Positions 43,933-52,311 are shown, numbered from the stretch's first letter. The stretch: 64,000 nucleotides of DNA from DAOUJI01 sp965224415 (GCA_965224415.1 CBDCZB010000004.1:248001-312000), one strand, 5' to 3'. A program made the numbers and translations. The notes: generated by a model from the sequence alone, not told the origin.

Positions 43933-45789
43933 CTAGCACGCGGGATCGCACCACAGGTGCTCGTGCTTCTTGTGGGAACCGGAGGTGTTCGGAATGTTGA
44001 AGTTGTGTATCCGGTTGTCCACAATCCAACTGAGCTGGCTGTGGTACAGCACCGATTCAGTGGAGTCTTCCAGCAGGAAGCCGCTTATCTGCTGCATCAA
44101 GGCCGCCCGTTTGGCTGGGTCCGCCTCCTGCTGCTGGGCTTCCCACAGCGGCTGAGCGTCCATGTTGTAGTGGCCGGTCAGCTGGGTGGCCCGCTGGCCT
44201 CCCATGGCCCATGTGGAAAGGCAACCGTCCGGGTCCGGTATGCTGCAGGAGAAGGCTTGGGAAGCGAACTGGTAGTCGCCCTCCAGGTATCTGGCCCACA
44301 GGGGAGCCACTTCGCCCTGCTCGATGTCAACGTCCCAGCCCAAGTACTGGTTCAACTGGTCTTTCAATATGACGGCGACCTGGCAGTACTCTTCTGCGTT
44401 TAGACAGGCAAGAGTCACTTTGTAGCCATCCCCGTAGCCGGCCGCGTCTACCAAGCTCTTGGCCTCGTCGATGTCACGCTGGTCCTTGACACCGGGGGAA
44501 CTCTCGCGCAATCCGGGCAACTGCAGGGCGTCTTCCAAGGGGTAGCTCCAAGCCTGGTCCGGTGCAAACGGGGAGCCTATGACAGCCCGATCCAGAGTGA
44601 CCGTCTCAATGATGGGCTGTCTGTGGAACACAAGTATCATGGCCCGGCGCACCCTGGCGTCGTCGAAGGGTTCTACACGGGCGTTCATCATGACGGCCAT
44701 GCCGCCTGCGGGAGACCAGTGGACTGTGGCCCTGTCGCTGATTTCGTTCTCAAGCTCTGTGACCTGGACCACGTTCAGACCATTGCGTAGGCTGTCGCCC
44801 ATGAGGAACTGCCCCACCCTGTAACCGCCGATGATGGAGGCCTTGTCAGTGATGGGGAAGTGCTGCAACTCGTCTACGTACGGCCGGCCTTCCTTAAAGT
44901 AGTTCGGGTTCCTCTCGTGGGTGGTGGACACCTGGTCCTTGTACTCCTTCATCACGAAGGGGCCCGACCCTATGAGAGTGCTGGCGTCCTTGAAGCTGGG
45001 AATCACTCCGGCGTCCAGTTGGTGTTTGGGGAGAACCGCCAGTTCGTCGGCGGCCAACACCAGTAAAAACGCTCCCGACGGGAAATTGAGAGTCAACTCC
45101 ACGGTGTTGACGTCAACGGCCCTTGAGCCTGCCAGGTAGGTGGCCATGTCGGCGCCGCGACCGCTGCGCTTACTTCCGAGAGTCTCTTCGTACAGGGCAG
45201 GGTAGTCAGCTTCGCTGATGCTGCCAGGGTCGGTGAAGAGTTGCATGCTGAAGGCGGCGTCCTCGGCTGTTACAGGCTGTCCGTCCTGCCACATGGCGTC
45301 GGGGTTCAACCGGAACGTGTACGTCATACCGTCGTCGGAAACCTCCCAGTCGGTCGCCAGGTCTCCCCGTATGTCCAGAGGGTCGGGAGTCTCGGGGTTA
45401 AGTTCCACGATGTTGTTGTATATGGGCGAGGCGTGGATCTGCCCACAGAAGCTGGCCAGGTGAATCATCTGGAAGTTGGGTCCGCACAGCGACTGCATCG
45501 GTATTAGGCCGCCAGGCTTGCCCTCCATCATCATCGCCTCGGTCGGTTCGGGCATAGCAGTGGGTTCCATAGCCATAGCCGTCGCGGTGGGTTCCATAGC
45601 CATGGCCGTCGCGGTGGGTTCCATAGCCATAGCTGTAGCAGTCGGCTCCATAGCCATAGCAGTCGGCGTACTCGTTGGCGGGGGTGACGTCGGTGTTGCG
45701 TCATCGCCGCAGGCTACGGCGACGACCATAAGCACGACAGCCATGACCCCTATCAGGGACCATCTGTAGTTGGAGAGTGCCCTCTTCAT
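43933..45789 (-). CDS. ABC transporter substrate-binding lipoprotein (peptide/SBP_bac_5 type)
   Basis: 618 residues. The N-terminus has a basic start, hydrophobic stretch and lipobox VAVAC with C27, so it is a lipoprotein. A Thr/Pro/Ala/Met linker of four nine-residue repeats (PTATAMAME) follows at about 43-80, coded by the 27-bp DNA repeat. The family-5 body includes DWEVSDDGMTYTFRLNPDAM and WQDGQPVTAEDAAFSMQL. GGAGGACC precedes the ATG and a strong promoter lies at 45904-45933. It presumably delivers peptides or other solutes to DppB/C. Confidence 0.93.
   Translation of the reverse strand: MKRALSNYRWSLIGVMAVVLMVVAVACGDDATPTSPPPTSTPTAMAMEPTATAMAMEPTATAMAMEPTATAMAMEPTAMPEPTEAMMMEGKPGGLIPMQSLCGPNFQMIHLASFCGQIHASPIYNNIVELNPETPDPLDIRGDLATDWEVSDDGMTYTFRLNPDAMWQDGQPVTAEDAAFSMQLFTDPGSISEADYPALYEETLGSKRSGRGADMATYLAGSRAVDVNTVELTLNFPSGAFLLVLAADELAVLPKHQLDAGVIPSFKDASTLIGSGPFVMKEYKDQVSTTHERNPNYFKEGRPYVDELQHFPITDKASIIGGYRVGQFLMGDSLRNGLNVVQVTELENEISDRATVHWSPAGGMAVMMNARVEPFDDARVRRAMILVFHRQPIIETVTLDRAVIGSPFAPDQAWSYPLEDALQLPGLRESSPGVKDQRDIDEAKSLVDAAGYGDGYKVTLACLNAEEYCQVAVILKDQLNQYLGWDVDIEQGEVAPLWARYLEGDYQFASQAFSCSIPDPDGCLSTWAMGGQRATQLTGHYNMDAQPLWEAQQQEADPAKRAALMQQISGFLLEDSTESVLYHSQLSWIVDNRIHNFNIPNTSGSHKKHEHLWCDPAC
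45560..45667 (-). repeat. Four tandem 27-bp repeats inside the lipoprotein linker
   Basis: Copies at 45560-45586, 45587-45613, 45614-45640 and 45641-45667; the first two differ at one base, the later ones at several. Each encodes nine residues of the linker, so copy-number changes keep the frame. Confidence 0.9.
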
Positions 45790-45903
45790 GTTCGGTCCTC
45801 CTATACCTGTTCCGGTTGGTGTTGGTGCAACGTACGGCTTTTGGCGTTCGGAAACTGGATGCGAATAGAGCGTGGTCTACCCTAATAGAAAAAAGCCGCA
45901 CTG

Positions 45904-45933
45904 ATACTAGCAAAACCGCCCGATTCTTGTCAA
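45904..45933 (-). promoter_or_regulatory. Promoter of the binding-lipoprotein/permease unit
   Basis: Minus strand: perfect TTGACA at 45933-45928, 18-bp spacer, TAGTAT at 45909-45904; start near 45897, leader about 108 bases. Confidence 0.7.
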
Positions 45934-45940
45934 TCGAATG

Positions 45941-46645
45941 TCACCGCAGGTGGAAATGCTTGAAGGACTCGGCATACTCCATTCCGTGGTGAATCCCGGC
46001 CTGCCTTCTGTGCTCCATCACACGTTCCACCGTGTCTTCGCGGATTTGGGACTTGTGGGCACGGACGGCATCCATGGCTATTTCGATGGTGTCGGACACG
46101 TCTATCCACTTGTCCGGCTCCTCTGCGTCCATAATCATCAGTTCGCGCACTTTGTGGGGTTCCAGTCCTTGGCCCAGCAACTCGGGGAAGGTGAGCCTGT
46201 CCCGTGCGGAGGGGAATACGGCCGACATAGCCGCCTCACCCGCGGCCAGATGGTCGGGGTGCCCGATGTAGTTCTTCCGGTGCATGGCTCGTAGGGGGCT
46301 TTGGCAGATCAACACGTCCGGCTTGTGTCGCCTGATTTCCTTGACGATGTCGCGGCGCACGTCGAGGGTGGGCTGGAGCATGGCATCCTCGTATCCCAGG
46401 AAGACCACGTCCTTCAGGCCGAGGACCTTGCCGGCGTCAAGCTGCTCCTGACGGCGGATTTCCACTAGCCGTCGCGATGTCATCTCAGGGTCGGCGCTGC
46501 CCTTGCTGCCGTCGGTGCAGAGGACGTAGACGACTTCCATGCCTTGTTTGCACCACTTTGCCACGGTCCCTGAACATCCGAACTCGGCGTCGTCGGCATG
46601 AGCTACCACCACCATTCCACGGGTGTAAGGTTCCGGCTGGTCCAA
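45941..46645 (-). CDS. PIG-L family deacetylase
   Basis: 234-residue zinc N-deacetylase of the PIG-L/LmbE family, whose members include MshB (mycothiol) and BshB (bacillithiol). The metal motif is VVAHADDAEFGCSG (AHADDAE for PHPDDE) and the third ligand is in YIGHPDHLAAG. The substrate would be an N-acetyl sugar derivative. It lies 83 bp behind the CysS-glycosyltransferase fusion, in the same direction but across a hairpin. That neighbourhood recalls sugar-thiol synthesis, although a general detoxifying amidase is equally possible. Confidence 0.88.
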   Translation of the reverse strand: MDQPEPYTRGMVVVAHADDAEFGCSGTVAKWCKQGMEVVYVLCTDGSKGSADPEMTSRRLVEIRRQEQLDAGKVLGLKDVVFLGYEDAMLQPTLDVRRDIVKEIRRHKPDVLICQSPLRAMHRKNYIGHPDHLAAGEAAMSAVFPSARDRLTFPELLGQGLEPHKVRELMIMDAEEPDKWIDVSDTIEIAMDAVRAHKSQIREDTVERVMEHRRQAGIHHGMEYAESFKHFHLR

Positions 46646-46664
46646 TCTAGCCTCCCCAAAAGCA

Positions 46665-46689
46665 GGCGCCCGTCGGTCCGGCGGGCGCC
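46665..46689 (-). terminator. Hairpin terminator after the CysS fusion gene
   Basis: 8-bp GC stem GGCGCCCG/CGGGCGCC with a 9-base loop, followed on the minus strand by CTGCTTTTGG. About 40 bp after the stop. Confidence 0.6.
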
Positions 46690-46728
46690 CTGACTATCGT
46701 TTTACAATGCATTGGTGTCGGCGGCCGT

Positions 46729-48936
46729 CTAGTGGTGATGTTGGTGATGCTCATCTGGGTCAGCCGCTGCAAGCAGGTCTGTGCGATGGCCCCATTTCTT
46801 CAAGAATCGGCGGAAATTCTTAAGGCTTAGCTCGTTCCGCTCCGCCTCTCCGAGGGCTTCCCATTGCCGGTGCTGATGCCGGATAAGCGGAAGTGTCTCG
46901 TCGGCGACTATCTTGTAGCCCTTGTCCTTGAACTGGAGGCTGAAGTCCAGGTCCAAGTTGCGGTAAAACCGGAATGTCTCTCTCATAAGGCCAGTGACGT
47001 TGAGGGTCTCCCTCTTGAAGACCACACAATATCCCTGCATGGCGTCCACGGCGCCCACGGCGCCCTCTTCATTGAAATGCCTCAAGTCCGGCGACGTGAC
47101 GCCCCATGCGCCTACCATTCCTACGAAGGGCTGCTCCAGCAGGGCTTTTATCGGGCCAGCGACGTTGCCCGTAACCTCGACAGAGGTATCCAGCATCACT
47201 ACCGTGTTGCCCAGGGACTGTTTCAGTCCTATGTTTTTGGCAGCTCCGTCGCCCAGGATGTGGTCGCAGTGAATAGTCCGCACTCGTTGGTCGTCCCTGG
47301 ACATTTGCTCGACCCAGTCGGCGGCGCCGTCCGTGGAACCGTTGTCAACAATAAGAAGCTCGAACGGCTCATCGGAGGTCCATTTCAGCACACTGTCGAC
47401 GCACCGCTTCACGTCCTCCACGTGGTCATTGGCCAGGACTACAAAGGAAAATTCGGCGGCGTCCGGCACGTCCAACAGGGACTCCACTTCCCGCGACGAC
47501 GAAACAGCCGGCCACCGTTCGACGGCCTTTTCTCGTTCTGTCATGGGACGCAGCATCGGACCCACCACAGTGTCTTTCACAAGGTAACCGGCGGAGTTGA
47601 TGCGCGCTCTTATCTCGTCAGCCCTGGGGTAGTTGGCCGCTTTTCGGAGAGCGTCACGGACCGATACGGAGGCGCATACTTCGTCGGGTGTGTGGTATAA
47701 GCCGGGCACGGCGTCCAGGCCGAATCCCAGAATCCGGTCGTACTCCAGTAGGAGCGCCAGCTTGGCTTGAGACGGCAGATCGGACCGCACCATGTCCCAC
47801 ATGACCGCTAGCCCGCCGGGGATGTTCAGGTCCTGGTCTACCGTGTCGTCAAATTTCCGGCGCCACTCGTTCGTGGCCCCGTCGCTTCCGTTGGAAACAG
47901 AGCCGCCGTCGTTCAGGCAGCGGAGCTCCCATACCCTGTCCCTAAGGCTCGTCAACGCCCGTTGGGCAGCTTTAAGAGCGGTGAACGTGAAGTTCATGCG
48001 GTGGCGGTAGCGGACTGTGGCGCACAGGTAGCGGAAAGCCAGCGGGTCGAATCCTCTATCCGCCAGGTCTTGAAGGATGAACTCGTTGCCGGCGGACTTG
48101 GCCATCTTGACTCCGTCGGCCAACAGGTGCTGCCCGTGGACCCAACAACGCACGAAGGGCTTTCCAAAAGCCGCCTCGCTCTGGGCGATTTCGTCTTCGT
48201 GGTGTGGGAAGATGTTGTCCACTCCGCCGGTGTGGATGTCCAACTGTTCACCCATGTACTTGGTTGACATGGCGGAACATTCGATGTGCCACCCCGGAAA
48301 CCCCTCTCCCCAGGGGCTGTCCCATTTCATGTCCCTGCCTTCTTCCGCCCTCTTCCAAAGGGTGAAATCGCGGGGGTCTCTCTTGTCCGGGTCCACCTCG
48401 GAGCGGACCCCTTCCATGAGGCCCTCCTCCAGGTTCCCGGACAGCTTGCCGTAGCCGCTGAAGTTGGCGACGTCGAAATAGACGTTGCCGCCAGAGGCGT
48501 AGGCGTGGCCGTTGGAGAAAAGGAGCCTGATGACCTCCACCATCTCGGGCACGTGGTCGGTGGCGCGGGGGAAGTGGTGGGCGGGGAGGATGTTCAGACG
48601 CTCTTCATCGGAAAGAAAGCTGTCGGTGTAGAAGTCGGCTATCTCCTGGGGGGTCTTGCCCTCCGCGATGGCCGCCAGGATTATCTTGTCGCCGCCCGTT
48701 TCCAGGGCCTCCTGGCGCATGTGGCCTATGTCCGTGATGTTCTTGACGTGGATGACCCGGCGCCCTCGCTGCTGGAGCGTCCTGCGAATCCAGTCGGCCA
48801 TTAAGTAAGAGCGGAGGTTGCCGATGTGGGCGTACCTGTATACGGTCGGGCCGCAGGTGTACATGCGCACCACTCCGGGCTCAAGGGTTGTCAGCTCCTC
48901 GACCTTCTTGCCCAGAGTATTGAACAGACGCAGCAC
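46729..48936 (-). CDS. cysS: Cysteinyl-tRNA synthetase fused to a family 2 glycosyltransferase domain
   Basis: 735 residues. Residues 1-465 are a complete CysRS (E. coli enzyme: 461): HIGN at 37-40, KMAKS at 277-281, zinc ligands C28, C220, H245 and E249 (each E. coli position after C28 shifted by 11), recognition tryptophan W216, then helical anticodon domains ending RADEIRARINSAGYLVKDT. Residues 495-715 are a GT-A glycosyltransferase 2 domain: FSFVVLANDHVEDVKRCVDS, IVDNGSTDGAADW (530-541), VVMLDTSVEV where DxD is expected (D583-T-S585), and NLDLDFSLQFKDKGYKIVAD. It ends in a metal-binding-like DEHHQHHH. One uninterrupted frame; codon use is uniform. Confidence 0.9.
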   Translation of the reverse strand: MLRLFNTLGKKVEELTTLEPGVVRMYTCGPTVYRYAHIGNLRSYLMADWIRRTLQQRGRRVIHVKNITDIGHMRQEALETGGDKIILAAIAEGKTPQEIADFYTDSFLSDEERLNILPAHHFPRATDHVPEMVEVIRLLFSNGHAYASGGNVYFDVANFSGYGKLSGNLEEGLMEGVRSEVDPDKRDPRDFTLWKRAEEGRDMKWDSPWGEGFPGWHIECSAMSTKYMGEQLDIHTGGVDNIFPHHEDEIAQSEAAFGKPFVRCWVHGQHLLADGVKMAKSAGNEFILQDLADRGFDPLAFRYLCATVRYRHRMNFTFTALKAAQRALTSLRDRVWELRCLNDGGSVSNGSDGATNEWRRKFDDTVDQDLNIPGGLAVMWDMVRSDLPSQAKLALLLEYDRILGFGLDAVPGLYHTPDEVCASVSVRDALRKAANYPRADEIRARINSAGYLVKDTVVGPMLRPMTEREKAVERWPAVSSSREVESLLDVPDAAEFSFVVLANDHVEDVKRCVDSVLKWTSDEPFELLIVDNGSTDGAADWVEQMSRDDQRVRTIHCDHILGDGAAKNIGLKQSLGNTVVMLDTSVEVTGNVAGPIKALLEQPFVGMVGAWGVTSPDLRHFNEEGAVGAVDAMQGYCVVFKRETLNVTGLMRETFRFYRNLDLDFSLQFKDKGYKIVADETLPLIRHQHRQWEALGEAERNELSLKNFRRFLKKWGHRTDLLAAADPDEHHQHHH

Positions 48937-49169
48937 TGTTTAAGTCTCTGTCTAGTTCCGGCCAAGCCGGTTGGGCCGAATGGATAAGGGCCTCGACGCG
49001 AGTCTCATGTCTCACCGACGGCGTCTACAGTTAACGTCTACAGATTGTATCATCGCTGGGAAGGGATTGCATCCAGCGATGGTTCGTTGACTTTTGAAAT
49101 AGGCCTCCCTAAAATCCGGAGTAAGAGTCGGCGCTGCCATCTCCCACATTTCATGCCTGGACTGGCCGT
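48937..49169. other. Divergent intergenic region without gene
   Basis: 233 bp between the leftward CysS fusion and the rightward zinc-ribbon gene. Contains TTAACG and TATCAT-like boxes but no convincing promoter pair; no repeat or hairpin found. Confidence 0.4.
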
Positions 49170-49871
49170 ATGACCACCGCAAAAAACCTTTACGCACTTC
49201 AAGAGTTGGATTTAGAGCTGGAGCGGCAGAGAGTCGCTCTTTCCACCATGGAGACGCGTATAGGAGACCGGAGCGGCCTGGATGAAATCGCCCGCTCCCT
49301 GGTGCACGAAAAGACCGAATTGACTAAGCTCCAAGTCCAGCAGAAGAACCAGGACCTGGAGGCGGAGTCGCTGCGCTCCAGGCTGCAAAGCGTCGAGAGT
49401 AAGCTATACGGAGGGTCCATAACCAGCCCCAAGGAAATGGAAGGCTTGCAGAGCGAGGTCAACTATCTGAAAGAGCAGCTTCAGGAGGCCGACGGCAGCC
49501 TGCTGGGGACGATGGTGGAGCTTGAGGAGACTCAAGATCGGGTGCGGGAGTTGGAGGAATCCCAGTCCCCCTCGGAGGAGGAATGGGAACGGAAACAGTA
49601 TGAACTTATCGCCGATTCCGACGGCCTCCGCCAGCGCATTAAGGATCTAGAAGAACGCAGGACGGGGATGACATCCCTGGTCACCTCGAGAGACCTGGCG
49701 GCCTATGAGAAGCTCCGGGTGTCCAAGTCCGGTGAGGCGGTGGTGAAGGTGGAGCGGGGACTCTGCCGAGGCTGCCGCATGTCCCTTCCCACCCACCAAC
49801 TCCAGAAGGTCCGCATGGGTCGTGAAGCCGTCCGCTGCGGAAGCTGTGGGCGGATTCTGTTGATAACCTGA
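49170..49871 (+). CDS. Coiled-coil protein with C4-type zinc ribbon
   Basis: 233 residues. Residues 5-175 are heptad-rich coiled coil; the C-terminus is a zinc ribbon, GLCRGCRMSLPTHQL ... VRCGSCGRIL, with two CxxC knuckles. This is the bacterial C4-type zinc-ribbon family found in many Gram-positives and Chloroflexota, often near rnpB or Nif3 genes; nucleic-acid binding or membrane/envelope roles have been proposed, none proven here. It directly precedes rnpB. Confidence 0.85.
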   Translation: MTTAKNLYALQELDLELERQRVALSTMETRIGDRSGLDEIARSLVHEKTELTKLQVQQKNQDLEAESLRSRLQSVESKLYGGSITSPKEMEGLQSEVNYLKEQLQEADGSLLGTMVELEETQDRVRELEESQSPSEEEWERKQYELIADSDGLRQRIKDLEERRTGMTSLVTSRDLAAYEKLRVSKSGEAVVKVERGLCRGCRMSLPTHQLQKVRMGREAVRCGSCGRILLIT

Positions 49872-49918
49872 TAGTCCCGTTTCCCCTCCGACCTACTCTG
49901 AATTCAGCACGGGTTTCC

Positions 49919-49948
49919 TTGACCCCTGTTTTCAGCCTGTGCTACATT
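49919..49948 (+). promoter_or_regulatory. Promoter of rnpB
   Basis: TTGACC at 49919-49924, 18-bp spacer, TACATT at 49943-49948; start near 49955, agreeing with the P1 stem beginning at about 49963. Confidence 0.7.
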
Positions 49949-49959
49949 GCCTGGGAGCA

Positions 49960-50403
49960 ATCGGCCAGGCAGGACGGGCGGCCGCTGTCCTTCTCAGAAT
50001 GGGGAGGATGGAGGAAAGTCCGGGCTCCACCAGGCAGGGCGCTGGGTAACGCCCAGGCCGTCGGCCTTCAACAGCCGACGGACGGAAAGTGGCACAGAAA
50101 CTACACCGCCCTTCTAGATTTCCCTCAACCCCTTCCAAGCTCTGCTTACGCAGGGTTAGGCGGGTTTGACGGAGAACGAAGAGGGCAAGGGTGAAATCGG
50201 ACGGTAAGAGCGTCCGGCCTGTACGGCGACGTGCAGGCGGCCAAACCCCGCCCGGAGCAAGGCCAAATAGGGGGACTATGGGCGCCCGGCCCGTCCCCGG
50301 GTTGGCCGCTTGAGCCTGTCGGAAACGGCAGGCCTAGATAGATGGCCGCCTCCCTTCCCTCAGGGATGGGTACAGAACCCGGCTTACAGTCCTGCCTGGC
50401 TGT
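49960..50403 (+). ncRNA. rnpB: RNase P RNA (bacterial type A)
   Basis: Catalytic RNA that trims tRNA 5' ends. The conserved CR-I GAGGAAAGTCCGGGCTCC is at 50011-50028 and CR-V ACAGAACCCGGCTTAC at 50372-50387; these pair to form P4. The P1 helix is GGCCAGGCAGGAC (49963-49975) with GTCCTGCCTGGCT (50389-50401), which fixes the ends to a few bases. About 440 nt. There is little T tract after P1, and the next gene starts 32 bp on, so read-through is likely. Confidence 0.96.
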
Positions 50404-50434
50404 TGATTTGCCAGCCTGTCCGTGTGGAGTCCAA

Positions 50435-50944
50435 ATGGCCAGAAGAGACCAAGCCTGTGAAGCTGTAATCGAGGGCCTGGAAAGCATCGGCCTGGACTAC
50501 TTCATTCACATCCCCGACAGCTTGGGTGCCCCCATCATCGATCACTTCGCGAACAAGTCGGACGTCCGCTGCTTTTCCGTCGCCCGAGAGGAAGAGGGCA
50601 TCGGAGTGGCCGGAGGGCTGGCCCTGGGACGCAAAAAGGGTGTCCTTCTGTACCAGGACGTGGGGCTGGGCAACTCCATAGTGGCCCTGACCACCTTCGC
50701 GATGGCCTACCATACCCCCATGCTCATCATGGCCATTCGCCGGGGAGGTTTCGGCGAGTTCAACTCCGCAGTGCACACCTATTCCGAGAACGCCATTGAC
50801 ATGGTGGAATCCATGCACGTCAAAGCCTTTGTACTCGACTACAGGGTCCCGCTGGATGAGTGGCCACGGGCCATAGGCCAGGCCTACGACTACAGCCACT
50901 TAACCCACCGGCCCGTAATTGTCTTTATCAACCTCAAGGAGTGA
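50435..50944 (+). CDS. TPP-dependent decarboxylase subunit alpha (sulfopyruvate/phosphonopyruvate decarboxylase-like)
   Basis: 169 residues from ATG 50435 (GGAG five bases upstream); the open frame back to 50342 lies inside rnpB and is not used. It matches the N-terminal (pyrimidine-binding) half of ComDE/phosphonopyruvate decarboxylase: DYFIHIPDSLGAPIIDHF, CFSVAREEEGIGVAGGLALG with the conserved glutamate that activates TPP, and VLLYQDVGLGNSIVAL. The next gene supplies the other half. Product aldehyde unknown; natural substrates could be sulfopyruvate, phosphonopyruvate or similar. Confidence 0.85.
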   Translation: MARRDQACEAVIEGLESIGLDYFIHIPDSLGAPIIDHFANKSDVRCFSVAREEEGIGVAGGLALGRKKGVLLYQDVGLGNSIVALTTFAMAYHTPMLIMAIRRGGFGEFNSAVHTYSENAIDMVESMHVKAFVLDYRVPLDEWPRAIGQAYDYSHLTHRPVIVFINLKE

Positions 50945-50946
50945 AA

Positions 50947-51534
50947 TTGTCCCAGCTTCCTTCCAGGTTAGAACTCTTGCAGTCCCTCTCAGGTGAGTTC
51001 CCGGAGGACCCGGTGGTCTTTACCTGCGGGGCCACATCCAGAGAGATTGCCCACGCCGACCGGCGCCCCAACCATCTCTACGTGGTGGACTCAATGGGCA
51101 TCGTAAGTTCGGTCCTGCTTGGCCTGAGCCTTTCCTTGGAAGACAGTTCGATCAACAAGTGCGTGGGCGTCGAGGGCGACGGCGGCATGTTGATGAACTT
51201 AAACGCTCTCGCCACCATCGGCCATGTTAAACCCAAAAAACTTCTGCTGGTTGTGTTGGACAACGAGGCCTATGCGTCGACGGGCGGTCAGCCCACCTTC
51301 ACGACGGAGTTGGACCTGTCCAAGGTGGCTGAGTCATGTGGCCTCAGGACTTGGAAAGCGGAAAGCGGCGAGGAGTTCCGTGCGGCTCTTGCGTCGGCGG
51401 CTGAGGTGGAAGGGCCAGGGTTCATACACGCCAAGATAGCTCCCGGAAACGCCGACGTGCCCCTGTTGCTGGACGACCCAGCCCTGCTGTCCGGCGGGTT
51501 CGCTGCATGGCTGGACAGCAGGGCCGGGCGTTGA
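50947..51534 (+). CDS. TPP-dependent decarboxylase subunit beta
   Basis: 195 residues from TTG 50947, chosen because AAGGAG (50936-50941) is five bases upstream; GTG 50941 overlaps the alpha stop but sits on the SD. The TPP diphosphate/Mg motif is intact: GDGGMLMNLNALATIG, about 20 residues, then LDNEAYASTGGQ. Alpha and beta together make a full ComDE-type enzyme. No sulfolactate or phosphonate genes are adjacent, so the substrate is open. Confidence 0.87.
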   Translation: MSQLPSRLELLQSLSGEFPEDPVVFTCGATSREIAHADRRPNHLYVVDSMGIVSSVLLGLSLSLEDSSINKCVGVEGDGGMLMNLNALATIGHVKPKKLLLVVLDNEAYASTGGQPTFTTELDLSKVAESCGLRTWKAESGEEFRAALASAAEVEGPGFIHAKIAPGNADVPLLLDDPALLSGGFAAWLDSRAGR

Positions 51535-51562
51535 CCTGCTCTTGAGGCTACGAGAAACGGCG

Positions 51563-51591
51563 TTGATTAAATATCGTCTGGTCGCTATTAT
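51563..51591 (+). promoter_or_regulatory. Promoter of the PHP/MaoC/CoA-transferase operon
   Basis: TTGATT at 51563-51568, 17-bp spacer, TATTAT at 51586-51591; start near 51598, about 42 bases before the PHP gene. Confidence 0.6.
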
Positions 51592-51639
51592 TATTGGTCG
51601 GGCATTCCTACAACCAACGGGGAGTTAACAACCGCACGA

Positions 51640-52296
51640 ATGTACGTAGACATGCACTCCCATTCGGTCTCCTCCGATGACTCGCGGGCCACGGTGGAGC
51701 AGTACATGAAATGGATTCAAGTGGTGAGGAAGAAAGGCAACGTCATAGACGCCGTGGTCCTCACCGAACACAGGAAGTTTGACCTGGACGCCGACTACTC
51801 GGCGCTGTCGACGGAGTATGGAGTCAGGATATTCAAGGGGTCTGAGCTTGACACCTACTACGGCCACTTTCTGGTGTACGGGGTCACCCAAGACCTGCTG
51901 AACGCTATGAATTTCGGCGACGTCCGCATGGACTCCCACAAGCTGATGGTGGAGGCACGAAAGCACGGCGCCATCGCTGTCCCGGCCCATCCCGGACGCC
52001 CGGGAGTCGGGCTCTGCGGCTTTATCTCCGAGGGAGTTGAGTTCCCGGACGTGGGCATTGTGGAGACCCACAATGGCGGCGCGCGAAAGGGAGAGAACGA
52101 AAAGGCAATCGAACTCGCCGATAATATGGGCTACAGGGGCATCGGAGGCAGCGACGCGCACCTGGTCAGCGCGATTGGTGTTTGCATGACCTCGTTCAAC
52201 GGAGACGTCAGGAACGAGAAGGACCTGGTGGAGGCCCTTCTGTCCGGGGATTTCAGGCCGGTCAGGCTGGAGGAGACGGCCGCAGGGAACGGTTGA
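51640..52296 (+). CDS. PHP domain metal-dependent hydrolase
   Basis: 218 residues. PHP motifs in order: MYVDMHSHSVSSDDS (HxH), VLTEHRKFD, FKGSELDTYYGHFLVYG, AVPAHPGRPG, and GGSDAHLVSAIG. All trinuclear-metal ligands appear to be present, so it should be an active phosphoesterase or related hydrolase of PHP type. It opens the long rightward operon ending at 58148. Relation to CoA-linked catabolism is unclear. Confidence 0.87.
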   Translation: MYVDMHSHSVSSDDSRATVEQYMKWIQVVRKKGNVIDAVVLTEHRKFDLDADYSALSTEYGVRIFKGSELDTYYGHFLVYGVTQDLLNAMNFGDVRMDSHKLMVEARKHGAIAVPAHPGRPGVGLCGFISEGVEFPDVGIVETHNGGARKGENEKAIELADNMGYRGIGGSDAHLVSAIGVCMTSFNGDVRNEKDLVEALLSGDFRPVRLEETAAGNG

Positions 52297-52311
52297 TGAA
52301 TCGGAGGAGAT

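Noticed and set aside
45476..45769. Plus-strand frame encoding Ala/Val/Ile repeats
   Set aside because: Simply the reverse of the lipoprotein linker tandem repeats.
46729..48936. MshC (mycothiol ligase) instead of CysRS
   Set aside because: MshC lacks the anticodon-binding region; here the full CysRS length is present before the fused domain, so CysRS is the better call, with the thiol link kept only as a hypothesis.
50342..50434. Longer start for the TPP decarboxylase alpha subunit
   Set aside because: The extension lies inside the RNase P RNA (CR-V and P1); ATG 50435 has its own SD.
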